The notes under the pieces are model-generated. The model did not search any database. It was not told the DNA's origin and saw nothing but the letters and a program-made list of their open reading frames with translations. A program made the translations under genes and the position numbers. Below, piece by piece: positions 36,397 to 44,758 of a stretch of 64,000 nt of DNA; position 1 is the stretch's first letter, and every line of letters starts with the position of its first letter. Source of the stretch: Mitsuaria sp. 7 (GTDB lineage Bacteria; Pseudomonadota; Gammaproteobacteria; Burkholderiales; Burkholderiaceae_C); contig NZ_CP011514.1 of NCBI RefSeq assembly GCF_001653795.1, positions 4,832,727 through 4,896,726 of the forward strand, given 5' to 3'.

Positions 36397-37869
36397 ATGG
36401 ACGCGCCGCTGTTACCGCTGTACATGCAACTCGCCGACCGGATGGCCCGGTCGATCCGCTCGGGCACCTTGAAGCGCGGCGAGCGTCTGCCGTCGGTGCG
36501 GGAGCTGGCGGGCCAGCACGGCGTGTCGCTGTCGACGGCCGTCCAGGCCTACCGGTGGCTGGAGGACGCGCGGCTGATCGAAGCCCGGCCGCGCTCCGGC
36601 TACTTCGTCGCGGCGCGCCCGCCGCGGCTGCCGGAACCGCGGGTCTCGCGGCCCGACACCTCGTCGCGCATGGTGCAGCTGGACCAGCTGGGCGTGCAGG
36701 TGATGGCGCTGTCGCAGGACCCGTCCTTCGTTTCCTTCGGCGCGGCCTGTCCCGGTCCGGAGCTGTTCGACCAGGACCGCGTCCGCCGCGCCATGGCGCG
36801 CGCGGTGATGCGCCATCGCGACCTGCTGTGCACCTACCCGCTCGGCCCCGGCATGGAGGAGGCGCGACGCGCGGTCGCGCGGCATGCGCTGGGACTCGGG
36901 TGCGTGCTCGATCCGGACGAGGTCGTCCTCACCAACAGCTGCATGGAGGCGATCAGCCTGTGCCTGCGCACGGTGTGCAAGCCCGGCGACGTGGTGGCGC
37001 TCGAATCGCCGACCTACTACGGCTTCCTGGAGATCCTGCAGAGCCTGCACCTGCGCGCGCTGGAGATCCCCACGCATCCGCGGCACGGCCTGTCGCTGGA
37101 CGCGTTGCAGCTGGCCTTCGAGACCCAGCAGGTGAAGGCGGTGCTGACGGTGCCGACGCTGTCGAATCCGCTGGGCGCCTCGATGCCGGTGCCCGAGCGC
37201 CGCCGGCTGGCGGCGATGCTGGCGCGGCACGACGTGGCGCTGATCGAGGACGTGCTCTACAACGACCTGTCCGAGCAGGAGGACAAGCGCCGCGCGGTGA
37301 AGTCCTTCGACACGACGGGTCACGTGATGATCTGCGGCTCGTTCTCCAAGACGATCGCGCCCGGGCTGCGGCTGGGCTGGGTCGAGGCGGGCCGCTGGGG
37401 CCAGGTGTTGCGGCGGACCAAGGCGGTGCAGTCGGGCGGGCAGACCAGCGTGCTGGAGCTGGCGCTGGCCGACCTGCTCACCCAGGCGGGCGGCGGCGCC
37501 GCGCTGCGCCATCTGCGGGCGGCGATCGCGACGCGCGTGGACCAGGCGCGCCAGATGATCGCGGAGAGCTTCCCGAAGGGCACGCGCGTGTCCGATCCCG
37601 CCGGCGGCTTCATCCTGTGGGTGGAACTGCCGGACGGGCTCGACACCGCGCTGCTGTACGAGGCCTGCCTCGCGGAGCACATCGTGATCGCGCCGGGGAT
37701 GATGTTCTCGGCCAGCCCGCGCTTCCGGAACTGCGTGCGGCTGGGCGTCGGCGGCCAGTGGGGCGAAGCGCACCCGCGCGCGCTGCGGCGCATCGGCGCC
37801 TTGGCGAAGGCGCTGCTGATGGCCCCTTCGAACGCCCCTGACGCCTCCGGCGACGAACTCGCCGCCTAG
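36397..37869 (+). CDS. MocR/PdxR-type GntR regulator with aminotransferase domain
   Basis: 490 residues. N-terminal GntR winged helix (about residues 5-75: LADRMARSIRSGTLKRGERLPSVRELA, VSLSTAVQAYRWLEDARLIEARPRSGYFV) joined to a fold-type I aminotransferase domain (about 110-470) with the PLP Lys318 in GSFSKTIAPGLRLGW and the aspartate-type LTNSCMEAISLCLR region. MocR proteins use PLP as an effector to regulate vitamin B6, GABA or amino-acid genes; no such target is adjacent here. The DUF2917 gene, read divergently across 152 bases, is the likely target. Confidence 0.9.
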   Translation: MDAPLLPLYMQLADRMARSIRSGTLKRGERLPSVRELAGQHGVSLSTAVQAYRWLEDARLIEARPRSGYFVAARPPRLPEPRVSRPDTSSRMVQLDQLGVQVMALSQDPSFVSFGAACPGPELFDQDRVRRAMARAVMRHRDLLCTYPLGPGMEEARRAVARHALGLGCVLDPDEVVLTNSCMEAISLCLRTVCKPGDVVALESPTYYGFLEILQSLHLRALEIPTHPRHGLSLDALQLAFETQQVKAVLTVPTLSNPLGASMPVPERRRLAAMLARHDVALIEDVLYNDLSEQEDKRRAVKSFDTTGHVMICGSFSKTIAPGLRLGWVEAGRWGQVLRRTKAVQSGGQTSVLELALADLLTQAGGGAALRHLRAAIATRVDQARQMIAESFPKGTRVSDPAGGFILWVELPDGLDTALLYEACLAEHIVIAPGMMFSASPRFRNCVRLGVGGQWGEAHPRALRRIGALAKALLMAPSNAPDASGDELAA

Positions 37870-37876
37870 CGACGGC

Positions 37877-38944
37877 TCATCCCTGGAGCCATTCGTCGCC
37901 TGCGCTCAGGCCCTTGGGCGACTTCAGGCGCGTGAGGGCTTCCTCATCCTCGAGCAGGCGCCAGCGCCACCAGTCGGTGCTAACGGACTTGATGAGCGCC
38001 GCGTGGTGCGCGGCAAGCTTCTCCGGCGCGCGCTCGCGCTCACGACCGATCAGCCGTTGCCCGAAGCCCGCGCCGCGCTCCCCGCCACCGCCGAAGCTCA
38101 TGTGATCGGCGCCTTCGAGCCACAGCTGCGCCTTCGCGCCGGCCGGCAGCCTGTCATAGACGACGCGGCGGTAACGGCCGTCGCGCTCCTGGCCGATGGG
38201 ATTGCCGTCGAGGCTGCCCGTCAGGCACAGCATCGGACGCGTGATGCCCTTGATGCCCCCCGGGAAGTGCCCCGCCGACGGACTGAACGCGGCGAAGGCC
38301 TTGAAGTGCGAGTCCGTCAGGTCCGGCGCGCCACGCACCTGGAAGTCGCGTCCCGCGACCGCCAGCGTCGTCTGGGCGCCGAACGAATGTCCCGACATGC
38401 CGAGCGCCTTGGGCGACACGCGGGCCCACGGGCCGCTGCCGTCCTTCTGCAGTTTCAGCAGCTGCCCGACGGCGAACTGCACGTCGTGCCCGCGTTCGAT
38501 CAACTGCTCGGCGCTCGCGGCCGCCTTCACCGCCTGCAGGCCGCCGCCCCAGATCGCGCGGTCGCTGCCGGCGTGCTGCAGATGCAGCGTCGCGATGCCG
38601 GCCTCGGCCCAGGCCTGCGCCCATTCGGTGCCGCCGTCGAGGCTGCCGCCCAGGCCGTGCGAGAACACCACCAGCGCCATCGGCCGGTCGCCTTCCGGCA
38701 GGCGCAGGCGCCACGGGATGTCGCGCAGGCGGGACTGGTCGCGCCAGACGCCCTGCTGGACGCCGGGCGTCGGCGCGGGCACGGCATCGGGCGTCGAAGC
38801 CGGTACTGACGCCGGAGCGCTCTGCGCACGCGCGGGGAACGCGGCGACGGCGCCGAAGGCAGCACCGAAAGTGCTCGTGGCGGTCAGGACGGAAGCACGC
38901 GTCAGGAGCGCGCGGCGGGCGGGATCGTGAGGCAGGAAATTCAT
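37877..38944 (-). CDS. Exported alpha/beta hydrolase (dienelactone hydrolase-like)
   Basis: 355 residues. The N-terminus MNFLPHDPARRALLTRASVL has an RR-x-LL pair and ends in an ARA cleavage site, compatible with Tat export. Alpha/beta hydrolase core: MALVVFSHGLGGS with the oxyanion HG, nucleophile Ser in LGMSGHSFGAQTT near residue 185, and a C-terminal WLEGADHMSFGG His. Substrate unknown; the layout resembles PET hydrolase/dienelactone hydrolase relatives. Its ATG overlaps the stop of the DMT transporter gene (ATGA), so the pair is coupled. An open frame extending to 40516 upstream is not real coding. Confidence 0.85.
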   Translation of the reverse strand: MNFLPHDPARRALLTRASVLTATSTFGAAFGAVAAFPARAQSAPASVPASTPDAVPAPTPGVQQGVWRDQSRLRDIPWRLRLPEGDRPMALVVFSHGLGGSLDGGTEWAQAWAEAGIATLHLQHAGSDRAIWGGGLQAVKAAASAEQLIERGHDVQFAVGQLLKLQKDGSGPWARVSPKALGMSGHSFGAQTTLAVAGRDFQVRGAPDLTDSHFKAFAAFSPSAGHFPGGIKGITRPMLCLTGSLDGNPIGQERDGRYRRVVYDRLPAGAKAQLWLEGADHMSFGGGGERGAGFGQRLIGRERERAPEKLAAHHAALIKSVSTDWWRWRLLEDEEALTRLKSPKGLSAGDEWLQG

Positions 38945-39927
38945 GGCGACGAAGCGGGCAGATGCCGTTCCCGCCCCGAGGGCGGCACCGGCTTGAGGCG
39001 CAATGCCCAGCATACGCCGCCGACCAGCAGCACGACCCCGGCGACGCCCATCAGCGGCGGCCACTCGCCGCGATGCCACTGCGAGTAGGCGAGCGCGGCC
39101 AGCGTCTCGAAGACGATCAACTGGCCGACCAGCGTGGTGGGCAGGCGCTGGCTGGCCTCGTTCCAGCACAGCGTGCCGAGCCAGGACGCGAACAGCCCGA
39201 CGGCGGCCATCAGACCGACGAAGGGCCACAGCCGCGGCCCGGTCGGGAAATCGAAGCCCGCGGGCAGGACCGGGAGCCCGGTGCCGTCGGCGACCGCGAG
39301 CACGACGAAGGCGAGCATCGCCATCGGCAGCGTCACCAGCCCCTGCGCCGTGGCCCAGGCGCGGGGGTTGCGATCGGCATGCGCGCGCAGCCAGTCGGCA
39401 TTGCGGATGGGGTACCAGGTCCAGCAGGCCAGCGCGATGAGCGCCAGGCCCGCGCCCTGCAGATAACGCCCCAGTTGCTGCGGCGCGACCGCGGCCTGCT
39501 CGACCTGGTTGACGCAGGCGATGCCCAGCGCGATCAGCAGCAGCGCCGGGGCCAGGTCTCGCCAGCGGTAGTGGCCGTCGCGCGCGGCGTTGCGATGGTT
39601 GGAGCACACGGCGATGACCACGGGCAAGGTGCCGATGATCATCGTCGGCAGCGGTCCGCCGGCGCGCTGGATGGCGGCGGCCAGCGTCAGGTAGTAGAGG
39701 AAGTTGCCGATCGCGCTGAGCTTCACCGCGGCGACCCAGTCGGCGCGGGTGAGGCGCTTCAGCTCCCGCCAGTCGATGGCCGCCAGCGGCACCGCCAGCA
39801 GGCCGAACGCCAGGTAGCGGCCGGCCATCAGCATGGCGGCGGGGTAGTCGGGCAGCAGCAGGGGCGTGACGAACACCAGGCCCCACATCAGGCCGGCGGC
39901 GAGCGCGAACAGGAATCCGGACAGCAT
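38941..39927 (-). CDS. DMT family (EamA) transporter
   Basis: 328 residues with about ten membrane helices in two EamA-like repeats, beginning MLSGFLFALAAGLMWGLVFVTPLLLP and ending LMGVAGVVLLVGGVCWALRLKP. Drug/metabolite exporter superfamily; substrate unknown. It lies 21 bases downstream of the AraC regulator on the same strand and overlaps the hydrolase gene, so regulator, transporter and hydrolase probably form one transcription unit. Confidence 0.9.
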   Translation of the reverse strand: MLSGFLFALAAGLMWGLVFVTPLLLPDYPAAMLMAGRYLAFGLLAVPLAAIDWRELKRLTRADWVAAVKLSAIGNFLYYLTLAAAIQRAGGPLPTMIIGTLPVVIAVCSNHRNAARDGHYRWRDLAPALLLIALGIACVNQVEQAAVAPQQLGRYLQGAGLALIALACWTWYPIRNADWLRAHADRNPRAWATAQGLVTLPMAMLAFVVLAVADGTGLPVLPAGFDFPTGPRLWPFVGLMAAVGLFASWLGTLCWNEASQRLPTTLVGQLIVFETLAALAYSQWHRGEWPPLMGVAGVVLLVGGVCWALRLKPVPPSGRERHLPASSP

Positions 39928-39948
39928 GCGGCGCAGTGTCGCCGCGCG

Positions 39949-40776
39949 TCAGGGCCGGCGTCTTGTACCGAGTTGCTGCTGGTAGCGCGCCGGCGTCACG
40001 CCGTAGCGGCGCGCGAAGCCGCGCGTCAGGTGCGCCTGGTCGGTGAGTCCGACGGCGGCCGCGACCTGCGCGGGCGCCTGTCCGGCGGCGAGCTGCCGCT
40101 TGGCCTCGTTGAGCCGCAGCGCCATCAGCGCCTGTTGCGGCGTCGCATGGTGCTGCGCCTTGAAGCTGCGCAGGAAGTGGAAGGGGCTCAGGCCCGCGAC
40201 GGCGGCCAGGCGGGCGGTGTCCATCGCCTCGTCGAGGTGGGCGCGCATGTGCTCGATCACCGGCGCGAAGCGCGGCGCCGCGCCGTCGGGGCGGACCGCC
40301 GCGCGGTGCGCGTGGCGGCTCAGGCCCTGGACCAGGTCCAGCAGGGCGCTGTCGAAGGCGAGCGGCTCCCGCGCGTGCCACAGCGCGGCGATCAGCCCGG
40401 CGGCGCGCGTGGCCGCCTCGGCATCGTGCGCGACGGCGGCGTTGAAGCGCCAGGCCGGACCGCCATACAAGCCGGCCAGCACGTCCTCGTCCAGATAGAC
40501 CATCCGGTAGCCCCACGCATCCGAGGTCGCGGCCTCACCGGTGTGGATGTCCTCGGGGTTCATGAGCATCAGCGTGGCGCGGGGGGCCAGGTGCTCGCCG
40601 CCGCGCCAGCGGAAGCGCCCGACGCCGTCCGTGATCGCGCCCAGGCCGTAGGCCTCGTGCGTGTGCGGCTCGAAGCTGTGGCGCAGGATGTGGGCGTGGT
40701 ACAGCTCGACGCCCGCGCGATGCGCGGGGCGGCGGTACTGGGCCTGATCCTCGGGATGTTCGAACGCCGTGGGCAT
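39949..40776 (-). CDS. AraC family regulator with cupin sensor
   Basis: 275 residues. N-terminal AraC-ligand cupin (about 15-100; HILRHSFEPHTHEAYGLGAITDG, LMLMNPEDIHTGEA) and C-terminal double helix-turn-helix (about 175-270; LAAVAGLSPFHFLRSFKAQHHATPQQALMALRLNEAKRQLAAG, LTDQAHLTRGFARRYGVTPARYQ). This architecture is common for regulators of LysE- or DMT-type exporters, which fits the transporter gene directly downstream. Confidence 0.9.
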   Translation of the reverse strand: MPTAFEHPEDQAQYRRPAHRAGVELYHAHILRHSFEPHTHEAYGLGAITDGVGRFRWRGGEHLAPRATLMLMNPEDIHTGEAATSDAWGYRMVYLDEDVLAGLYGGPAWRFNAAVAHDAEAATRAAGLIAALWHAREPLAFDSALLDLVQGLSRHAHRAAVRPDGAAPRFAPVIEHMRAHLDEAMDTARLAAVAGLSPFHFLRSFKAQHHATPQQALMALRLNEAKRQLAAGQAPAQVAAAVGLTDQAHLTRGFARRYGVTPARYQQQLGTRRRP

Positions 40777-40855
40777 GAGGCCGAGTCTATGCGGCGCCCG
40801 GCACCACGCGCGGGCGCCAGCCTTCGCAGCTTCGAAAGTCCGCGAGCGGCGGCGC

Positions 40856-41965
40856 TCAGAGCAGACCGGGCGTCATTCCCGTCCAGCGCTTGAACGAGCG
40901 CCGGAAGTTGCTCTTGTCTGTGAAGCCCAGCGAGCGCGCCACGGCCTCTCCGCGCTGGCCGCGCAGCAGCATCAGGTAGAGCGCGGCATGCGCGCGCACC
41001 TGGTCCAGTTGCGCCTGGTGGTGCGTGCCGAGCTGGGCCAGCTGGCGCTTGAGCGTCGCCGGGCTGACGCCGAAACGCCGCGCGCTGTGCTCCAGCGACG
41101 GATCGCCGCCGACTTCGGCGAGCAGGTGGTCGTACAGCGCCGCGAGCTGGCCGCGGGAGGCGGCCTCGGGATCCGCGCCCTGCGCCAGCGCGCCGGCCGC
41201 CATCGCCGGACGGCCCGGGACCGCCGCGGGCCAGGCGGCGGTCGCCGCCGCCAGCGGCAGTCGCATCGCATCCACCTGGCAACCGAAGCGCAGATCGGCG
41301 CCGAGGTAGGTCGCGTGCTGCGACAGCTCGCGGGGGCGCGTGCGGTTGAAGCTGAAGGACCACGGCAGCGCCTGCCCGCCGCCCAGCCATTGCGCCATCG
41401 CGACGACGGCGCTCATCTGCATGTCCACGAGCAAGGGCTGAAGACTGGCCGGCGCGCCGCAGGACTCGGTCCAGACGAGCAGCAGTTCGTCCGCGGTCTC
41501 GACCAGCCGGGGCGTGAGCAGCGGCGACAGTCGGGCCGGCCAGTCGCACAGCACGCGCAGCGCCTGGCGCAGATCGCCGGCCTGCTGCATCGCCTGGCTG
41601 GCGAGGCCGTAATGCCCCGGCAGGCTCAGCTGGCCGACGACGAAACCGACGTCGCGCGCCAGCGGCTGCAGCGCGGCCAGCATCGACAGCAGTTGGCGAG
41701 GCGACAGCACCTGCCCCGGCAGCACGCCGCAACGACCCAGCCATTCCTGCGGTTCGAACCCGCGACTGCGGGCGAACTCGGCCAGCAACGCGCCCTGGTA
41801 CGCCCACGGGATGAAGGCGCGGTCCGCCCCGTGGTGCGGCACGGCGCGTGCCGGCAAGGCCTGACGCAACGCGGACAACGCGTCGTCGGCCACGGCGGCC
41901 ACGCCGAAGGCGGCGGCGGCGTCCGCAGGGTCCGCAGAGTTCGCAGGATCGGCGTCCAGGCTCAC
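40856..41965 (-). CDS. AraC family regulator (OruR/ArgR-like N-terminal domain)
   Basis: 369 residues. The N-terminal ~240 residues resemble the arabinose-binding-like domain of the OruR group (GVLPGQVLSPRQLLSMLAALQPLARDVGFVVGQLSLPGHYG); the C-terminal helix-turn-helix region has SARRFGVSPATLKRQLAQLG and SLGFTDKSNFRRSFKRWTGMTPG. A GTG at 41965 overlaps the preceding stop (GTGA), which defines the start and implies translational coupling to the membrane GGDEF-like gene upstream. The frame is open far upstream but that is shadow. Confidence 0.85.
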   Translation of the reverse strand: MSLDADPANSADPADAAAAFGVAAVADDALSALRQALPARAVPHHGADRAFIPWAYQGALLAEFARSRGFEPQEWLGRCGVLPGQVLSPRQLLSMLAALQPLARDVGFVVGQLSLPGHYGLASQAMQQAGDLRQALRVLCDWPARLSPLLTPRLVETADELLLVWTESCGAPASLQPLLVDMQMSAVVAMAQWLGGGQALPWSFSFNRTRPRELSQHATYLGADLRFGCQVDAMRLPLAAATAAWPAAVPGRPAMAAGALAQGADPEAASRGQLAALYDHLLAEVGGDPSLEHSARRFGVSPATLKRQLAQLGTHHQAQLDQVRAHAALYLMLLRGQRGEAVARSLGFTDKSNFRRSFKRWTGMTPGLL

Positions 41966-42906
41966 CGCAGCCGCTCCAGCAGGCGCAGCAACTGCGCCTC
42001 GGCGTCCTCGTGCGCGTCCAGCGCGGCGCTGGCCATGCGGGCGCTCAACCGAGCCCGCGTGCGTCCGTCGGCGCACGGATGCACATGCGAGGACAAGGCC
42101 GCCAGCAGGTCGCCCGGCAAGGCCGAGTCGGCGTCCGGCAGCAGCGCCACGAAGCGGTCGGCCGCGTAGCGGCACAGCAGGTCGCCGCCGCGCAACTGCA
42201 GCAGCAGCAGCGGCCCGGTCGCCTGCAGCAGGCGGTCGGCTTCGGCGATGCCGTGCTGGCGCGCGAGCGCCGGCAGGTCCTGCCAGCCCAGCATCACCAG
42301 CGTCGTGCCCGTCGTCATCGCGCCTGCCGTCATCGGGCTCGCCGACGTCGTCGTCGACGCCCGTGCCAGGTCTTGCTGCCGGCGGATCTGATCCAGCAGA
42401 TAGGCGCCGTCGCCCAGCTGCGTCAGGCCGTCGATCTGCGTGTGTTCGCGATAACCGCGCTCGCGCCCGGCGCGCAGCGCGTTCAGCGCGAGCTGTTCCT
42501 GCCGCCACAGGTGCAGGCCGAAGGTCAGCCCCACCATGCCGACGACGTGGAAGCTCGACTCCATGCCCATCAGCAGCGTGAACTCGCGCGGGAATTTCCA
42601 GAACTCGTCCATCAGGTCGGCCCAGCCGCCCAGCAGCATCCCCGACAGACCCAGGCACAGCCAGGTCGTGACGCGGCCCGCGGGCCGGCTCGCGCGCAGC
42701 TGCACCAGCCACAGCGCCAGCATCGCGACGATGGAGGTCTCGCTGACGATGTCGATCCAGCGCCAGATCGAGGTCGGCTTGGCCACGGCCCAGTAGCCGA
42801 AGGCCCAGGTGATGCCCGCCATCGCCAGCAGCAGCGCATGGCCGAAATGGCGCGAGCCCGCGACCGGCGCGAGCACCAGCGGTGGACGGGGCAGCACGAC
42901 TTTCAT
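41962..42906 (-). CDS. Membrane protein with degenerate GGDEF domain
   Basis: 314 residues. About four to five membrane helices in the first 140 residues (HALLLAMAGITWAFGYW, VAMLALWLVQL, MGMESSFHVVGMVGLTFGLHL), then a diguanylate-cyclase-like domain opening with REHTQIDGLTQLGDGAYLLDQI. Where active enzymes have RxGGDEF it reads CRYAADRFVALLP, so the active-site loop is lost; catalytic activity is unlikely. Could act as a sensor passing a signal to the coupled AraC regulator, whose start overlaps its stop. That partnership is inferred. Confidence 0.75.
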   Translation of the reverse strand: MKVVLPRPPLVLAPVAGSRHFGHALLLAMAGITWAFGYWAVAKPTSIWRWIDIVSETSIVAMLALWLVQLRASRPAGRVTTWLCLGLSGMLLGGWADLMDEFWKFPREFTLLMGMESSFHVVGMVGLTFGLHLWRQEQLALNALRAGRERGYREHTQIDGLTQLGDGAYLLDQIRRQQDLARASTTTSASPMTAGAMTTGTTLVMLGWQDLPALARQHGIAEADRLLQATGPLLLLQLRGGDLLCRYAADRFVALLPDADSALPGDLLAALSSHVHPCADGRTRARLSARMASAALDAHEDAEAQLLRLLERLR

Positions 42907-43113
42907 GAGGCGACTTTCATGGCGCGCGATGCTAGGCGGCGTGTGTGACAGGCGCTGTCACACGGCGGGGCGGGGTCGTTTCGGCTCACGAACGTTCGCG
43001 GCAAGCCACTGAGCGTCCTCCCGTGGTCCGCCACATCGACTGAAGGACGCCATGCCGATTCGCTTCCCTCGATCGCCGCCGCGCTGCTGCTGCTGCCACT
43101 GACGGCTTTTGCC

Positions 43114-44604
43114 GTGTCGCGCCCCCTGCCTGCGACGAAGTGCGGCAATGACGACATGCCGACGCTCGAAGCGCCTTACAAGGTGGTGTGCGCGCTCCAT
43201 GAGGGCGTGATCGCAGATTCCGGATCCGACCAGGGCGACAACATCCGTACCGCGCTGGCAAGTCTGACCAACAGCCAGACCGGCCTGTACTTCCCCAAGG
43301 GCCGCTACATCGTCAGGGGGCACCTCCAGCTGCGCAGCGGCAACGTGCTGGTGGGACATCCCTCCGGACTCACGCATTTCGTCAACCCGGACCGGAAGAC
43401 GTCCTCCATCGATCAGACCGTCCACAGCGCGAAGAACATCCTGGTCGAGGGCCTGGTCCTGGACAACATCACCATCAACTTCACGCATGACAGCACCAGC
43501 GTGGCCCGCTACAACGGGTTGCGCAACACGGCGTCCGACGATCCGCAGATCTGGACCCACGGCGCGGACCAGATCATCGGCAACGTGCTGTGGCGCGAGC
43601 CGGGGCACGAGGGCCGGGGCATCGCCGACTACGGCGGTCACGGCGCGGTCATCTCGGGCAATCTGCTCGGGAGCGACAAGCCCGGTCTTCCCGCGTGGGT
43701 GAAGGATCCGGTGCTCGACGATGCCCGCACGCGCAAGCTCGCCGAACAGATGACGCAGCTCGCCGCCGCCAACAACGCGGTGCCCGGCGCGGCGCAACCC
43801 CGGGGCCACTTCACCATCGCCCTTCATATCCACGGCTCCCGCGGCGCGCAGATCACCCGGAACGACATCGTGATGACCGGCACGCACCTCAACGACGTCG
43901 GCCCCGAACGTCAGGTGGCCAAGTTGACGAACGTCCAGGACCTGACGCTGACGGGCAACCGTTTCGCCGTCGAGGGGCACGCTGCGACCGCCGCACTGCC
44001 ACTGGTGATCGAGGCGCCTCAGGACACCCGGATCACCGCGAACACGCTGGAGCGAACCCCGCTGCAGTTCGTGCCCGACCCCGCGGGGAAACGTCCGACC
44101 AAGCGCACCTCCGTGACTGGGAATGGCCTGGCCGGCGCTGTCGTGTCCGTCACCCAGTCCGTCACCCAGTCCGTCAGCGACGACGCCACGCTCAGCACGA
44201 CCGTCGATGACCTGCTCTTCATCAACAACCGCTTCTGGAGCGTGGACCCCTCGCGATGCATGATCGATGCCCCGATTCCGCGCCAGCCAGGGCGGACATT
44301 CGGCGGAAGGGGCAACGTGAGACATCCCGGCTTCAAGCCGGCGAAGACCTGCAACCTGCGTGAACTGGCGCCCCCGCCGGGGACCGCGCCGTCCGCACCG
44401 GGCCTGGACAACCGCGCGGACAGGGTGACGCCGCCTGCCGTACGGCCGACGCAGCCGACGCAGCCGCCGAGCATCGATGGCCCCGGCATCTCCTCGGGCG
44501 ATATGGGCAACACCGCATCGCCTCCGCCGGTCCCGGAGAGCAAACCCTCCTTGCTCAAGCGCCTGAGCCACTGGGTCCAGCGCACGGTGAAAAGGATCTT
44601 CTGA
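43114..44604 (+). CDS. Secreted parallel beta-helix (pectin-lyase-like) protein, leader frameshifted
   Basis: 496 residues in the long frame. Starts after the leader with KCGNDDMPTLEAPYKVVCAL and shows right-handed beta-helix repeats: IDQTVHSAKNILVEGLVLDNITINF, GAVISGNLLG, GAQITRNDIV, NVQDLTLTGNRF, DTRITANTLE, DDLLFINNRF. C-terminal Pro-rich linker and basic end. The coding frame upstream of GTG 43114 reads a perfect signal peptide (SIAAALLLLPLTAFA) but contains no start codon; the well-placed ATG at 43052 (GAAGGA 4 bases before) lies in another frame and stops at 43102. A single-base shift near 43070 would join them. Substrate unknown. Confidence 0.75.
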   Translation: MSRPLPATKCGNDDMPTLEAPYKVVCALHEGVIADSGSDQGDNIRTALASLTNSQTGLYFPKGRYIVRGHLQLRSGNVLVGHPSGLTHFVNPDRKTSSIDQTVHSAKNILVEGLVLDNITINFTHDSTSVARYNGLRNTASDDPQIWTHGADQIIGNVLWREPGHEGRGIADYGGHGAVISGNLLGSDKPGLPAWVKDPVLDDARTRKLAEQMTQLAAANNAVPGAAQPRGHFTIALHIHGSRGAQITRNDIVMTGTHLNDVGPERQVAKLTNVQDLTLTGNRFAVEGHAATAALPLVIEAPQDTRITANTLERTPLQFVPDPAGKRPTKRTSVTGNGLAGAVVSVTQSVTQSVSDDATLSTTVDDLLFINNRFWSVDPSRCMIDAPIPRQPGRTFGGRGNVRHPGFKPAKTCNLRELAPPPGTAPSAPGLDNRADRVTPPAVRPTQPTQPPSIDGPGISSGDMGNTASPPPVPESKPSLLKRLSHWVQRTVKRIF

Positions 44605-44758
44605 CGCGCACCCGCCACAAGGGGGTCGGAACGGCTCATCGGAGGCGGCGTCCTGGAGCCGCGTGCACGTCGGGGTGGCGAGAATCCCGCGCTGTCACGG
44701 ACCCGCCATCGGCGGTTCCTAACGTGCGTCGCCATCCGTGACTCACCGACCTCCCACC

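Noticed and set aside
44150..44190. Twelve-base direct repeat GTCACCCAGTCC in the beta-helix gene
   Set aside because: Only two to three copies, in frame, and consistent with short beta-helix repeat variation; no sign of a mobile element.
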